64,000 nt of DNA from Comamonas odontotermitis (GCF_014207855.1 NZ_JACHKZ010000018.1:23398-87397), one strand, 5' to 3'. Positions 35,630-44,266 are shown, numbered from the stretch's first letter. Notes: a model not told the origin generated them from the sequence alone. Program-made: numbers and translations.

Positions 35630-36979
35630 ATGGCCGCTCAGCACGATCTGTATGGCAACCCGGTCAGCAGCGATGCGGCTGCCTTGCCCTACCTGAACGA
35701 CTTTGCCGAAGGCTTTGCTGCGTGCGATATGCGCGTGCTGCGCCTGCTGGAGATTGCCGGACAGGACGACAGCCCGCTGGTACAGATATGGAGCGCCGCG
35801 CTTCATCTGTTTGCAGAAGATGCCCAGGCTGCCGCCAACGCACGCCCCTTTTTGCAGCGCGCACGCGCAAGACAGACGCACGCCAATGCCCGCGAAAGGC
35901 TCTGGCTGACAGCGATCGAAGCCTGGGCTGATGGCAACACCCCCTCGGCGGCAGAGCAGCTCGAAGCATTGGTGCACCACCATCCCCGCGATCTGGCAGC
36001 CTTGAAGCTGGCGCACTACCATGCCTTCAATCTGGGCGATTCTCCCGCCATGCTGCGCATGGCGCTCACGGCCCGGCCGCACTGCGCCGATGTGCCCTAC
36101 TTTCATGGCCTGCTGGCCTTTGCTTATGAGCAATGCCACCTGCTGCGCCAGGCAGAAGGCGCTGCGCGCCATGCGGTATACCTGCGCTTCAAGGAACCCT
36201 GGGCCCACCATGCGCTCGCCCATGTATTGCTGACCGAAGGCCGTGTGAACGAGGGCCTGGATTTCATGCAGAGTGCCAGCGCCAGCTGGAGCGGCCTCAA
36301 CTCCTTCATGCAGACGCACAACTGGTGGCATCTGGCGCTGTTCCTGATGGAAGACGAACGCTACGACGAAGCCCTGCAGCTGCACGACAGCCAGGTCTGG
36401 GGCGTGGTGCCCGCCTACTCGCAAGACCAGATCGGCTCCATCTCGCTGCTTGCGCGGCTGGAGCTTGAAGGAGTCAACGTGGGCCGCCGCTGGCAGCAAC
36501 TCACGCCATACCTGCTGCAGCGCCAGCACGACCATGTGCTGCCTTTTCTGGATCTGCAATACCTGTACGGCCTGGCGCGCGCCGAGCAGTGGGACGCGGC
36601 GCAACAGCTGCTCGCCAGCATGCAGCGCCACGCCGATGCACAGCAACACTCCCAGTTGCGCGCCATCTGGCAAGACGTCTGCCTGCCCGCAGCGCAAGGC
36701 GTGCTGGCCCATGCGCAGGGCCACTACCAGCAGGCTGCCCGGCAACTGGGGCCGCTGATTGCACGCCTGGTGGAAATCGGCGGCAGCCACGCCCAGCGCG
36801 ACCTGTTCACCCAGCTGTACTGGAGCGCCTTGCGCCACACCGGCCAGTGGACGGCCTTGCAGAACCTCGTGCAACCCTGGAGTAACCAGCAGCCGCAATC
36901 CAAACGTCTGGCACGGCATATGCAACGCATCTACCAGGGACTGGGCCTTCCCCCTTCCCTGGCAGATTCAGAGAACTAA
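35630..36979 (+). CDS. TTC38-like tetratricopeptide-repeat protein
   Basis: A 449-residue soluble protein. The N-terminal block (DLYGNPVSSDAAALPYLNDF) and the helical repeats with conserved EPWAHHALAHVLLTEGR and MQTHNWWHLALF match the TTC38 family found from bacteria to humans. No catalytic motif is recognised and no function is established for the family. It lies 14 bases after the amidase and probably shares its transcript. Its TAA stop (36977-36979) coincides with the target-site copy at the left edge of a MITE-like element. Function with the amidase and importer is inferred from position only. Confidence 0.8.
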   Translation: MAAQHDLYGNPVSSDAAALPYLNDFAEGFAACDMRVLRLLEIAGQDDSPLVQIWSAALHLFAEDAQAAANARPFLQRARARQTHANARERLWLTAIEAWADGNTPSAAEQLEALVHHHPRDLAALKLAHYHAFNLGDSPAMLRMALTARPHCADVPYFHGLLAFAYEQCHLLRQAEGAARHAVYLRFKEPWAHHALAHVLLTEGRVNEGLDFMQSASASWSGLNSFMQTHNWWHLALFLMEDERYDEALQLHDSQVWGVVPAYSQDQIGSISLLARLELEGVNVGRRWQQLTPYLLQRQHDHVLPFLDLQYLYGLARAEQWDAAQQLLASMQRHADAQQHSQLRAIWQDVCLPAAQGVLAHAQGHYQQAARQLGPLIARLVEIGGSHAQRDLFTQLYWSALRHTGQWTALQNLVQPWSNQQPQSKRLARHMQRIYQGLGLPPSLADSEN

Positions 36980-37101
36980 GAGCTGCTAACACAACCCAGC
37001 AAATCGTAGATTTGCGGTTGAGACGAGGAGTGAAGCCGCAGGCAGTACAAAAGTACGACAAGGCAAAGCAACGACGTATCAAGGGTTGTGTTAGCAGCTC
37101 T
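36979..37101. mobile_element. MITE-like non-coding element with 18-19-bp inverted ends
   Basis: Perfect inverted repeats agagctgctaacacaaccc (36979-36997) and its complement (37083-37101) enclose 85 bases without a supported gene. Counting the element as 36980-37100, a taa triplet flanks both sides (36977-36979 and 37101-37103), as a 3-bp target duplication would. The size (121 bases), inverted ends and flanking triplet fit a MITE. Ends beginning GAG with a TNA duplication recall the IS1031 group of the IS5 family, but no transposase is present to confirm it. Such a structure could also fold into a bidirectional terminator for the convergent genes. Confidence 0.6.
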
Positions 37102-37957
37102 AAGACACCCAATCCGCCTGCAGCAGTGCCCGCACCTGCTGCACCAGCGCGGATTCAGCCGCGTGCGCAGGCAGCAAGCCAAACTGTACCCGAGTGAGGC
37201 TTGGCAGCCCTGCCTCGGGCAAGACGAGTGCCATGTTCTGCGTCAGAGTCGCCGCATTGATGCACGCCACCCCCAGCCCCGCAGCAATGGCCGATTGCAA
37301 ACCCGCCACCCCCGAGGCCTGGTGCGCCACCACATAATCCACGCCCTGCTGCCGCAACCGGGTTTCGGCGTATTGGCGCAGCGCACAGGTTTGCGGCAAC
37401 ACCAGCAGCGGCAAGGGCTGTCCCGCCTGTGGCGTCCACTGGCGCGCGCAGGCCCACACCAAAGCCTCCTCCGGGCCCAACTTCTGCAGCCGCTGCTTGA
37501 AGGGAGGCGTTGCCATCACCACACCCAGGTCGCATTGCCCCTGGGTATATGCGGCTTCTACATCGGAGCTTTTGAGCACACTCACCTCCAGCCGCACCGC
37601 GGGATGCTGCGCTGCCAAAGCCTTGAGCATGCGCGCCAGCGCGTCGGGCCTGAAGTAATCGGTAACCGCCAGCTTGAGAGCCCCCTGCAGCGCCAGGCCA
37701 CGCATGTCGCGCAAGGCGTGGTCTGCCATGCCCACCAGTGCCCGTGCATGGCCCAGCAGCTGGATGCCCGCTGCCGTCGGCAACACGCCTGTCTTGCTGC
37801 GCAGCAGCAGGGGTTTGCCCACGCAGTCTTCCAGCTTTCTGATTTGCTCGCTGACGGCCGACTGCGAGAGAAAAAGCTGCGGCGCTGCGGCCGTCAGGCT
37901 GCCTGCATCCACAACGGCAATCAGGGTTCGGAGTTGCGCCAAGTCGAGATGGGCCAT
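37100..37957 (-). CDS. LysR-family transcriptional regulator
   Basis: A 285-residue regulator. The helix-turn-helix is at residues 17-40 (GSLTAAAPQLFLSQSAVSEQ), and the LysR substrate-binding domain follows from about residue 90. It is divergent from the tautomerase-like gene, which starts 112 bases away, so it probably controls that gene and itself. The TAG stop codon is built from the MITE end and the flanking TTA, which makes the last codons dependent on the element. The effector is unknown. Confidence 0.9.
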   Translation of the reverse strand: MAHLDLAQLRTLIAVVDAGSLTAAAPQLFLSQSAVSEQIRKLEDCVGKPLLLRSKTGVLPTAAGIQLLGHARALVGMADHALRDMRGLALQGALKLAVTDYFRPDALARMLKALAAQHPAVRLEVSVLKSSDVEAAYTQGQCDLGVVMATPPFKQRLQKLGPEEALVWACARQWTPQAGQPLPLLVLPQTCALRQYAETRLRQQGVDYVVAHQASGVAGLQSAIAAGLGVACINAATLTQNMALVLPEAGLPSLTRVQFGLLPAHAAESALVQQVRALLQADWVS

Positions 37958-38068
37958 GGTTCATCCAACGGTTTAACAGATGAAATCAATCATATCTTCC
38001 CGTTTTTCAAATGCATAGAGGGCTTTCAGAATGGAGCCATCGATCTTCTCAAGGCTTTTCAGGAGAAC
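37958..38068. promoter_or_regulatory. Divergent intergenic control region
   Basis: 111 bases between the LysR-type gene and the tautomerase gene, with AT-rich stretches such as ttcccgtttttcaaatgca. I see no clean T-N11-A palindrome, so the LysR site is not localised. Confidence 0.35.
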
Positions 38069-38464
38069 ACCATGCCCCATATCGCCATCCAGCTTTCCGG
38101 CCCGCGCAACGCCCAGCGCCAGCAGCAGATCAGCGAGACCATTGCCCGACTGACGCAGGACATTCTGGGCAAGCGCCCCGAAGTCATCGCCATCACGTTC
38201 ACACAGGTTGCAGTGCAGGACTGGTGGATTGCAGGCAAAACCCTGGAGGACTTGGGCCAGTCCGCGTTTCAGCTGGATATCAGCATCACCGACGAAACCA
38301 ACACCAAGGCGGAAAAGGCGCGCTACCTGCAAGCCGTGTATGACGCGATGGCCGCGCTGCACCCGCAGTTGCACCCGGTGTCATACGTGCATGTCATCGA
38401 TGCCCGCGCTGCCGCCTATGGCTATGGCGGCAAGACGCAGGAATACCGCTACCACCAGGGGTGA
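38069..38464 (+). CDS. Tautomerase-family protein
   Basis: A 131-residue protein. After removal of Met it starts with Pro (PHIAIQLSGPRN), as in 4-oxalocrotonate tautomerase relatives, where Pro1 is the general base. Later conserved-looking blocks are FTQVAVQDWWIAGKTLEDLG and the C-terminal GGKTQEYRYHQ. Longer than the 62-residue classical enzymes, so it belongs to an extended subgroup. Its substrate is unknown. Control by the divergent LysR gene is likely. Confidence 0.78.
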   Translation, partial: TMPHIAIQLSGPRNAQRQQQISETIARLTQDILGKRPEVIAITFTQVAVQDWWIAGKTLEDLGQSAFQLDISITDETNTKAEKARYLQAVYDAMAALHPQLHPVSYVHVIDARAAAYGYGGKTQEYRYHQG

Positions 38465-38489
38465 CGAGAGCGCATCCTCGCGCAGCGCG

Positions 38490-39149
38490 TCAACGCTGTG
38501 CGGTGGCCAACTTCAACGCGAGGCCCACAAACACCACAGCCGTGATCTTGTTGAGCCAGAACTGCGCCCGGGGCGAGCGCAGCAGCAGATTGCCAAAGGC
38601 GCCGGAGAACAGCGCAATGGCACCGAACACCAGAAACGCCGCCAGAATGAACACCCCGCCGAAGACAAAGATCTGCGGGCCGACCGGGCCGATGGCGGGG
38701 TCGGCAAACTGCGGCAAAAACGCCAGAAAGAAGATCAGCACCTTGGGATTGGTGAGGTTCATCACCACGCCGCGGCGCACCATTGCCAACAGTTCTTTAC
38801 TACCAATTTGATAGCTATAAGTGCGTCCCACGCTTTCGTCATCGCCTGATTTTTCTGCAGAAATCGGCGCCCGCCAAGCGCCCCAGGCCAGGTAGGCCAG
38901 ATACGCCGCTCCACACCACTTGAGCACAGTGAACGCAATGCTGGAGGCGGCAAACACCGCTGCCAGCCCCAAGGCCACCGCCGTGGTGTGCACCACTACC
39001 CCCAGGCACAGGCCGACCACCACGGCAATGCCCACGCGCCAGCCACGCTGTACCGATTGCATCAGCACGAACAGGTTGTCAGGCCCGGGCGACAAGGCCA
39101 GCAGCACGGCAACACCAAAAAAAGCAACCAGGGACTGAAAGGTAGGCAT
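38490..39149 (-). CDS. LysE/RhtB-family amino acid exporter
   Basis: A 219-residue inner-membrane exporter with six hydrophobic helices. The N-terminal SPGPDNLFVLMQSVQRGWRV is the family hallmark (usually PGPxxxxV), and MNLTNPKVLIFFLAFLPQF lies in the C-terminal half. Residues of about 101-120 form a charged, unusual insertion before the conserved ALLAMVRRG segment. The codons of this insertion contain the dispersed repeat sequence caatttgatagctataagtg. Substrates of the family are amino acids or derivatives; the substrate here is not known. Confidence 0.9.
   Translation of the reverse strand: MPTFQSLVAFFGVAVLLALSPGPDNLFVLMQSVQRGWRVGIAVVVGLCLGVVVHTTAVALGLAAVFAASSIAFTVLKWCGAAYLAYLAWGAWRAPISAEKSGDDESVGRTYSYQIGSKELLAMVRRGVVMNLTNPKVLIFFLAFLPQFADPAIGPVGPQIFVFGGVFILAAFLVFGAIALFSGAFGNLLLRSPRAQFWLNKITAVVFVGLALKLATAQR
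38790..38828 (+). repeat. ATAGC/GCGC dispersed repeat within the exporter gene, copy 4
   Basis: The sequence caatttgatagctataag followed by a GC-rich stretch lies in frame within the exporter CDS, at residues of about 108-120. It is the only copy of the family that is translated. Confidence 0.5.
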
Positions 39150-39232
39150 AAGGGGTATCCAGGCGACTCGCAGACAAAGGCAGAAACCGGCACATTATGG
39201 CTTGCCGCCTGGAGCGCCGTGGCCGCCCCAGT

Positions 39233-40102
39233 CTACGCGCGCGACAGCGGAGCGGTCACAATCCAGCCTTCCAGCGGGTCTGTGCCCGGGGGCAGTCCAT
39301 AGAGCGCATCGCCCCCCAGATGGCGGCTCAGGCCCCAAGCCGCCTGCAGCATGCAGATGGCGGCATCCAGGTGGTCGCCGCTTGCATCCTGCAACATGCA
39401 TTCCTGCTGCGTCACACTGGCCACCAGCCGCAGCCGCAACGAGTGATTGCCCTGCAGCAGGGCCGTCAGGCAATCCTGCCGCGCAGCAGCGCGCTCGGGC
39501 GTCTGGCGCTGCCTGTCATCACTTTTGTAGCTGCGACGGCCCATCAGCTCGCGGGCCAGCAAGCCGGGATAGGCCTCCAGCGCGACCTTGCGGCTCCCAC
39601 GCCGCAGCAGGCCAGGAAAATCGGCCCCCGCGGCCAGAAGGCGCTGCACACCGGCGTGCAGCATATAGGCCACAGGCGGGTTGACCCATTTCATCGACGG
39701 GCTGGAGCCCGCCGGGCCATCAGTGGCCCGGTGGGCAAACTTGCCTCCAACGGGCCGAGCGGCACAGAAGGCTTTGAACTGCTCACGAATCAGGGCGCGA
39801 TCCAGGCCCGCATAGTGCTGCATGCAGGCTTGCCAGTCGGTAGGCCAGCCCAATTGCTCCACCAGCTCGCGCGGCAGCGCAAATGGCAAATCAAAGCCGC
39901 CCACCCAGGGCTGATCCTGCGCGAGATAGCCACTCCACGCATCCAGGCAGGCAAAGCATTCAAAGCCTTGCAGCAGTACGCTGCGGCTGGCCGCATCCCA
40001 AAAACCGCAGGCCTGCACAATGGGTTTTCGCCTGCTGGGGCTGCTGCTGAAGTCGCAACCCAGCACCATGGGATGCGCAGACGGCATGGCGGGCTGCGCC
40101 AT
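39233..40102 (-). CDS. DUF429 family protein
   Basis: A 289-residue soluble protein. The DUF429 start VLGCDFSSSPSRRKPIVQA carries an acidic pocket-like Asp (residue 16), followed by GGFDLPFALPRE and KVALEAYPGLLARELMG, and a later HLDAAICMLQAAW block. The family is predicted to have an RNase H-like fold, so a nuclease activity is possible but unproven. It ends convergent with nothing nearby and lies four bases downstream of the EamA gene on the same strand. Confidence 0.78.
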   Translation of the reverse strand: MAQPAMPSAHPMVLGCDFSSSPSRRKPIVQACGFWDAASRSVLLQGFECFACLDAWSGYLAQDQPWVGGFDLPFALPRELVEQLGWPTDWQACMQHYAGLDRALIREQFKAFCAARPVGGKFAHRATDGPAGSSPSMKWVNPPVAYMLHAGVQRLLAAGADFPGLLRRGSRKVALEAYPGLLARELMGRRSYKSDDRQRQTPERAAARQDCLTALLQGNHSLRLRLVASVTQQECMLQDASGDHLDAAICMLQAAWGLSRHLGGDALYGLPPGTDPLEGWIVTAPLSRA

Positions 40103-40105
40103 CGC

Positions 40106-40996
40106 TCAACCCAGGCCCAGCGCCGTCACACCCAGCGCAATCAACACGGCCCCGGCAACACGCAAGGCGCGGTCCCCTTCGCCCAGCAGCTTGCCGCCGA
40201 TCAAGGCTGCAAACAGCATCGATACCTCGCGCGCTGGTGCCACGTGCGAGATGGGCGCACTTTGCACGGCGTACAGCACCAGCACATAGGCAATCGGGCT
40301 GAAGACGGCGACGACCAGCGCGTATTTCCACTGCAGCTGCCACAGGCGCCAGGTTTCCGCCCGGTTTCGCAGGCCCAGCGGCGCCAGCACCACGCAGCGC
40401 AGCAGGTTGCCCATGTAGTCGAGCAGAATCGGCGACATCAGCAGCACCTTGACGGCATAGCTGTCCACCACCGTGTAGGCGGCAATGAAAACCCCCGTCA
40501 ACAAGCCGTAGTACAGGCCTTTGATGGTGCGCTCGCGCTTCTCGCCACTGCCGCCCTGGGTGGCAGTGCGCAACATGGCCGGGCCGCCTGCAATCAAAAA
40601 CACGCCCGCCACCACACCGGCAATGCCGAATGCCCCCAGTGCCGACAGATGCTCGCCCAGAAACAGCACCGCCACCAACGACGACAGCAGGGGCCCGCTG
40701 CCGCGCGCCAGCGGGTACACCACCGTGAGATCGGCCACGCGGTAGCCGCGCAGCAAAATGATGAAATAAAACACATGCAGCAGCGCACTGGCCGCGACAA
40801 AGCCCCATTCCACCCAACCCCATAGCGGCACCACCTCGCGCCCCAGCCACCAGCCCAGAGGCAGCCAGACGACGGCGTTGAGCACCGAGGTGAACAGCGA
40901 AAAGCGGGCATCGCCGCCCGCCTTCTTGGCCACGATGTTCCAGAACGCATGGATGATGCCCGCAACAATGATCAGCGCAAACGCGTAGAGCGTCAT
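40106..40996 (-). CDS. EamA/DMT-family transporter
   Basis: A 296-residue membrane protein with about ten hydrophobic helices in two EamA repeats. YPLARGSGPLLSSLVAVLFL is the first-repeat signature and ISHVAPAREVSMLFAALIGG the matching second-repeat segment. The family exports or exchanges small metabolites. It probably forms an operon with the DUF429 gene, four bases apart. Substrate not predictable. Confidence 0.88.
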   Translation of the reverse strand: MTLYAFALIIVAGIIHAFWNIVAKKAGGDARFSLFTSVLNAVVWLPLGWWLGREVVPLWGWVEWGFVAASALLHVFYFIILLRGYRVADLTVVYPLARGSGPLLSSLVAVLFLGEHLSALGAFGIAGVVAGVFLIAGGPAMLRTATQGGSGEKRERTIKGLYYGLLTGVFIAAYTVVDSYAVKVLLMSPILLDYMGNLLRCVVLAPLGLRNRAETWRLWQLQWKYALVVAVFSPIAYVLVLYAVQSAPISHVAPAREVSMLFAALIGGKLLGEGDRALRVAGAVLIALGVTALGLG

Positions 40997-41137
40997 GTCC
41001 CCTCTTTGCTCAAAAAATGGCCTCTGTGCCGCTCGGGATCAGAAGCCGCCACGCCTTGAAGCGAGCACCGCGTTGCGGCACGGGCAAAAAAACCGCCCGG
41101 CAAAAGCCGGGCAGGTGGTAATGGATGGTTCAGGACT

Positions 41138-41878
41138 TCAGTTGCCTGCACGCTGCGGGATCAGCGAGAGAAATTCACGCCGCAGGTTCGGGTTGGTCAG
41201 AAACTCGCCCCGCATCACGGAGTTGAGCATCTTCGAGTCCATTTCGCGCACACCGCGCCAGGACATGCAGAAATGCGAAGCCTCCAGCACCACGGCCAGG
41301 CCATCGGGCTGGGTCTTGTTCATGATCAGGTCCGCCAGTTGCACGATGGCTTCTTCCTGGATCTGCGGACGGCCCAGCACCCAGTCCACCAGGCGCGCGT
41401 ACTTCGACAGGCCGATCACATTGGTGTTCTTGTTGGGCAGCACGCCAATCCATACCTTGCCGATGACCGGGCACAGGTGGTGGCTGCAGGCGCTGCGCAC
41501 GGTGATGGGGCCCACGATCATCAACTCGTTCAGATGTTCGGCGTTGGGAAACGCCGTCACCTCGGGCTGCGGCACATAGCGGCCCTTGAACACCTCGTTG
41601 ATGTACATCTTGGCCACGCGGCGCGCGGTATTGCGGGTGTTGTGGTCGTCCTCGGTGTTGATCACCAGGCTGTCGAGCACGCCCTGCATCTTGTGCTCCA
41701 CCTCGTCCAGCAGCTGGGCCAACTCGCCGGGCTCAATGAAATCCGCGATGTTGTCGTTGGCATGGAAGCGCTGCTGGGCCGCCACTATCCGCTCGCGGAT
41801 CTTGACGGACACCGGTGTGCCTTCTGCGCTGGCAGGCGCTTTTTTCGGATCGGATAGTTCGGTAAACATAGCAGGCAT
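41138..41878 (-). CDS. folE: GTP cyclohydrolase I
   Basis: A 246-residue enzyme that opens GTP to dihydroneopterin triphosphate, the first step of folate synthesis. Zinc ligands are in RSACSHHLCPVIG (Cys and two His) and SHFCMSWRGV (Cys). The QIQEEAIVQLADLI and GLSKYARLVDWV segments are typical. The start is uncertain between ATG at 41878 and 41869. NudB, encoded 0.9 kb upstream on the same strand, catalyses the next step; the EEP nuclease gene lies between them. Confidence 0.97.
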   Translation of the reverse strand: MPAMFTELSDPKKAPASAEGTPVSVKIRERIVAAQQRFHANDNIADFIEPGELAQLLDEVEHKMQGVLDSLVINTEDDHNTRNTARRVAKMYINEVFKGRYVPQPEVTAFPNAEHLNELMIVGPITVRSACSHHLCPVIGKVWIGVLPNKNTNVIGLSKYARLVDWVLGRPQIQEEAIVQLADLIMNKTQPDGLAVVLEASHFCMSWRGVREMDSKMLNSVMRGEFLTNPNLRREFLSLIPQRAGN

Positions 41879-41918
41879 GGTACCAGCGAAACCTGCCCTC
41901 ATGGATATTGGTGTTTAT

Positions 41919-41968
41919 CGCTCGCTGCGCTTATTTGACGAGCGCAAGAAGCTATATTTAATATAGCA
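41919..41968 (-). repeat. ATAGC/GCGC dispersed repeat, copy 5
   Basis: Read on the minus strand: AATATAGCTTCTTGCGCTCG, then TCAAATAAGCGC, an inverted GCGC pair. It fills the gap between the EEP gene and folE. Confidence 0.55.
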
Positions 41969-42038
41969 AACCGTTTTACAACGCTGCCGGTCTCCGCCTG
42001 GCGGCGCGCGGCGCACCGGGAGCGAGCGCCATTTCTGG

Positions 42039-42794
42039 TCAATCCCTCAGCCGGAACTCCGCGATCAGCGGCAGGTGATCGGACATGCGCCACCAGATGC
42101 GGCCGCGAGGAACAAACAGGCCGCAGGGCGTCAGGCCGCGCGCGTAAACATGGTCGAGCTGCACCACCGGCAGGCGCGAGGGATAGGTCATCAGTGGCTG
42201 CTCGTCGTACTCGAACAGCCCGAACCCGGCGAGCATGGATTTGACCTGGAATCCCCAGTCGTTGAAATCGCCCGCCACCACCACCGGCTCGTCGTCGGGC
42301 ACGTATTCGTTGATGAACTGCTGAATCTGCGCGGTCTGGCGCAAGCGGCTTCCGTGCACCAGGCCCAGGTGCACCACCACCGCGTGGATACGGCGCCCGG
42401 CAACCTGCATGGCAACATGCAACAGGCCCCGCTGCTCGAAGCGGTGGTCCGAGATATCGCGGTGGTGGGTTTCAAGAATCGGCCAGCGTGTGAGCAGCGC
42501 ATTGCCGTGCTCGCCCCACTTGGTCTGTGCATTGGTGTGGTAGGCGGCGGTATAACCCAGCGGCGTCAGAAAATCAGCCTGCGTCTGCTCGGGCCAGTTG
42601 TCAAAGAAACCGGCTTCCTTGCGGTTGTCCTTGCGCACCTCTTGGAGGCAGACGATATCGGCGTCCATCTGCTCCACCGCGAGCCCCAGGTTGTGGATCT
42701 CCAGCCTGCGTACCGGCCCGAGCCCTTGCACACCCTTGTGGATGTTGTAGGTGGCCACGCGCAGTATCGGATGTTCGTCGTCGAGTTCGGTCAT
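42039..42794 (-). CDS. Endonuclease/exonuclease/phosphatase (EEP) family protein
   Basis: A 251-residue metal-dependent hydrolase. Motifs: RVATYNIHKG (Asn), DIVCLQEVRKDN (Glu), VVVHLGL, GDFNDW (Asp and Asn) and SDHLPLIAEF (Asp and His). This is the full set of the EEP family, which hydrolyses phosphodiesters. It overlaps nudB by four bases (ATGA) and lies 160 bases before folE, so it is expressed with folate genes, though its substrate is unknown. Confidence 0.9.
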   Translation of the reverse strand: MTELDDEHPILRVATYNIHKGVQGLGPVRRLEIHNLGLAVEQMDADIVCLQEVRKDNRKEAGFFDNWPEQTQADFLTPLGYTAAYHTNAQTKWGEHGNALLTRWPILETHHRDISDHRFEQRGLLHVAMQVAGRRIHAVVVHLGLVHGSRLRQTAQIQQFINEYVPDDEPVVVAGDFNDWGFQVKSMLAGFGLFEYDEQPLMTYPSRLPVVQLDHVYARGLTPCGLFVPRGRIWWRMSDHLPLIAEFRLRD

Positions 42795-43264
42795 GAATGC
42801 AGGAACCTCGGCAGCCACAGAATGGCTTCGCTGTTCGATATGGAATAGCAACGCTCTGCCGCCTCACGCCAATCATGCCACGCATAGGCGCTGTGCTCTC
42901 GCGGGCTGAGGGTGATGTTGGTGTAGGACGGCACCTGCAGGCTGAGCACGTGCTCGGTATTCATGCGCACCCCGGGCGCATAGCGGTGCAGCCACTGCGG
43001 ATAGATGGGGTAGATGTTCTCCAGGTTCCAGTCGCGCAGGATGCAATCGGGGTGGTTGGCGTCAATTCCCGTTTCTTCACCCACTTCCCGGATCGCGGTC
43101 TGCACCCAGCTTTCATCTTCCGCATCCTTGCTGCCCGTCACAGGCTGCCAGTAATCGACCCCGGCCATGCTGCCCACACGGCGCAGCAGCAACACCTGCA
43201 AGTCAGCCGTATGGATGATGACCAACACAGATTGCGGAATTTTGAAAGGCTTGGAATTCACCAT
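42791..43264 (-). CDS. nudB: Dihydroneopterin triphosphate diphosphatase
   Basis: A 157-residue Nudix hydrolase. The Nudix box is GSKDAEDESWVQTAIREVGE followed by ETGI. NudB removes pyrophosphate from the product of FolE, the second step of folate synthesis. The ATG at 43264 (MVNSKPFKI) was chosen because similarity begins there; a start at 43300 is possible. It is the first gene of nudB-EEP-folE. Confidence 0.9.
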   Translation of the reverse strand: MVNSKPFKIPQSVLVIIHTADLQVLLLRRVGSMAGVDYWQPVTGSKDAEDESWVQTAIREVGEETGIDANHPDCILRDWNLENIYPIYPQWLHRYAPGVRMNTEHVLSLQVPSYTNITLSPREHSAYAWHDWREAAERCYSISNSEAILWLPRFLHS

Positions 43265-43330
43265 GGAGGCGCGGAAAAAATCAAAAATCAGCTGCAGCAA
43301 CCTGCATCACCCGGTATCGGGCCTGTCTTC

Positions 43331-43370
43331 TATAAAAAAGATAGCTATCAGCGATTGTCTGCTGTACGCG
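43331..43370 (+). repeat. ATAGC/GCGC dispersed repeat, copy 6
   Basis: AAAAAAGATAGCTATCAGCG, then ATTGTCTGCTG. It lies at the 3' end of the CsgG-like gene, whose last codons it supplies, upstream of nudB. Confidence 0.5.
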
Positions 43371-44214
43371 AATCACCTTTTTTACCAGAATTGGCATGGC
43401 CATTGCCACCCGTCGTCGCCACCGGAGGCGGCAGCGCCTTGGCCTGCAACAGGCGCACCTGCTGCACCAACTGGTTGTGGGCATGGAGAAACGCTGCAGC
43501 GATGACCTTGCCTTCGTTGGTATTGCTCCAGCCAGCGCCAGCCCCGCCGCCCAGTCGGCCCAGTACCACGCCTCCCACACCCAGATCGGTGGCCCGCGCC
43601 GAACCCGTGGCCGCAGCCACCTGCTCCGTGGTTTCATTGTCGGTAAGAAAAAGCGCCGTCTGCGCCTCCTTGAACTTGACCTGCTCCGCCACACCGGCCA
43701 GCCCTGCAATGTCGCGCAGCATGGGAATCATCGCAATGATGCCCGCGAGACCGCGCCCTGCATCCTGCTCGCTGAAGGTGAGATTGGGCACCATGGTGTA
43801 CTGCGCCTCGTAACCTTTGCGCTTTTCCACCGTGCCATTGGGGCGCAGCACGCCCGCATCCTGCAACTCGCCCTCGCGGATCGTGCCTTGCAGGCCGCCC
43901 GCGCGGTCCACCACCCGAAAGCAGCCGCTTTGCTGCATCAGCAGGCGCACCAGCGGCACCGGTGTGGGCGGCAGGTTGGCAGCGCTGGGCATCACATAGC
44001 CACGCGGATTCTCCAGCAAGGCCACGGTGGCAACCGGCGCGTCGCAGCGCTCCAGGCTGGCATGGGCGTTCTGTCCGCCAGCAGGCCCGGCGGAGCCCGA
44101 TATCTCCGACCCGCCCTCGCCCAATTCGGTCTTCTTTTCGCCGCAGGCCGCCAGTGCCAGCGCCGCAGCAATGGCAATTGCCGCCCGTACCGTGCCTGCC
44201 TTGGTGTGATGCAT
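43348..44214 (-). CDS. CsgG/HfaB-like outer-membrane lipoprotein
   Basis: A 288-residue lipoprotein. Signal peptide ends in LALAACGEKK, Cys24 being the lipidation site. The mature domain has VPLVRLLMQQSGCFRVVDR, EAQYTMVPNLTFSEQDAG, then DIAGLAGVAEQVKFKEAQTA and GLGRLGG-like glycines, as in CsgG-family channel or secretion proteins. The N-terminal 25 residues after Cys are Gly/Ser-rich. No curli subunit or other csg gene is near. It ends in repeat copy 6. CsgG proper forms a nonameric amyloid exporter; this distant member may do something else. Confidence 0.7.
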   Translation of the reverse strand: MHHTKAGTVRAAIAIAAALALAACGEKKTELGEGGSEISGSAGPAGGQNAHASLERCDAPVATVALLENPRGYVMPSAANLPPTPVPLVRLLMQQSGCFRVVDRAGGLQGTIREGELQDAGVLRPNGTVEKRKGYEAQYTMVPNLTFSEQDAGRGLAGIIAMIPMLRDIAGLAGVAEQVKFKEAQTALFLTDNETTEQVAAATGSARATDLGVGGVVLGRLGGGAGAGWSNTNEGKVIAAAFLHAHNQLVQQVRLLQAKALPPPVATTGGNGHANSGKKGDSRTADNR

Positions 44215-44266
44215 GCCTCGCCTCTCCAGATCATGAGCCCGCAAGCATAAAGCCTTGCTTTCAATG

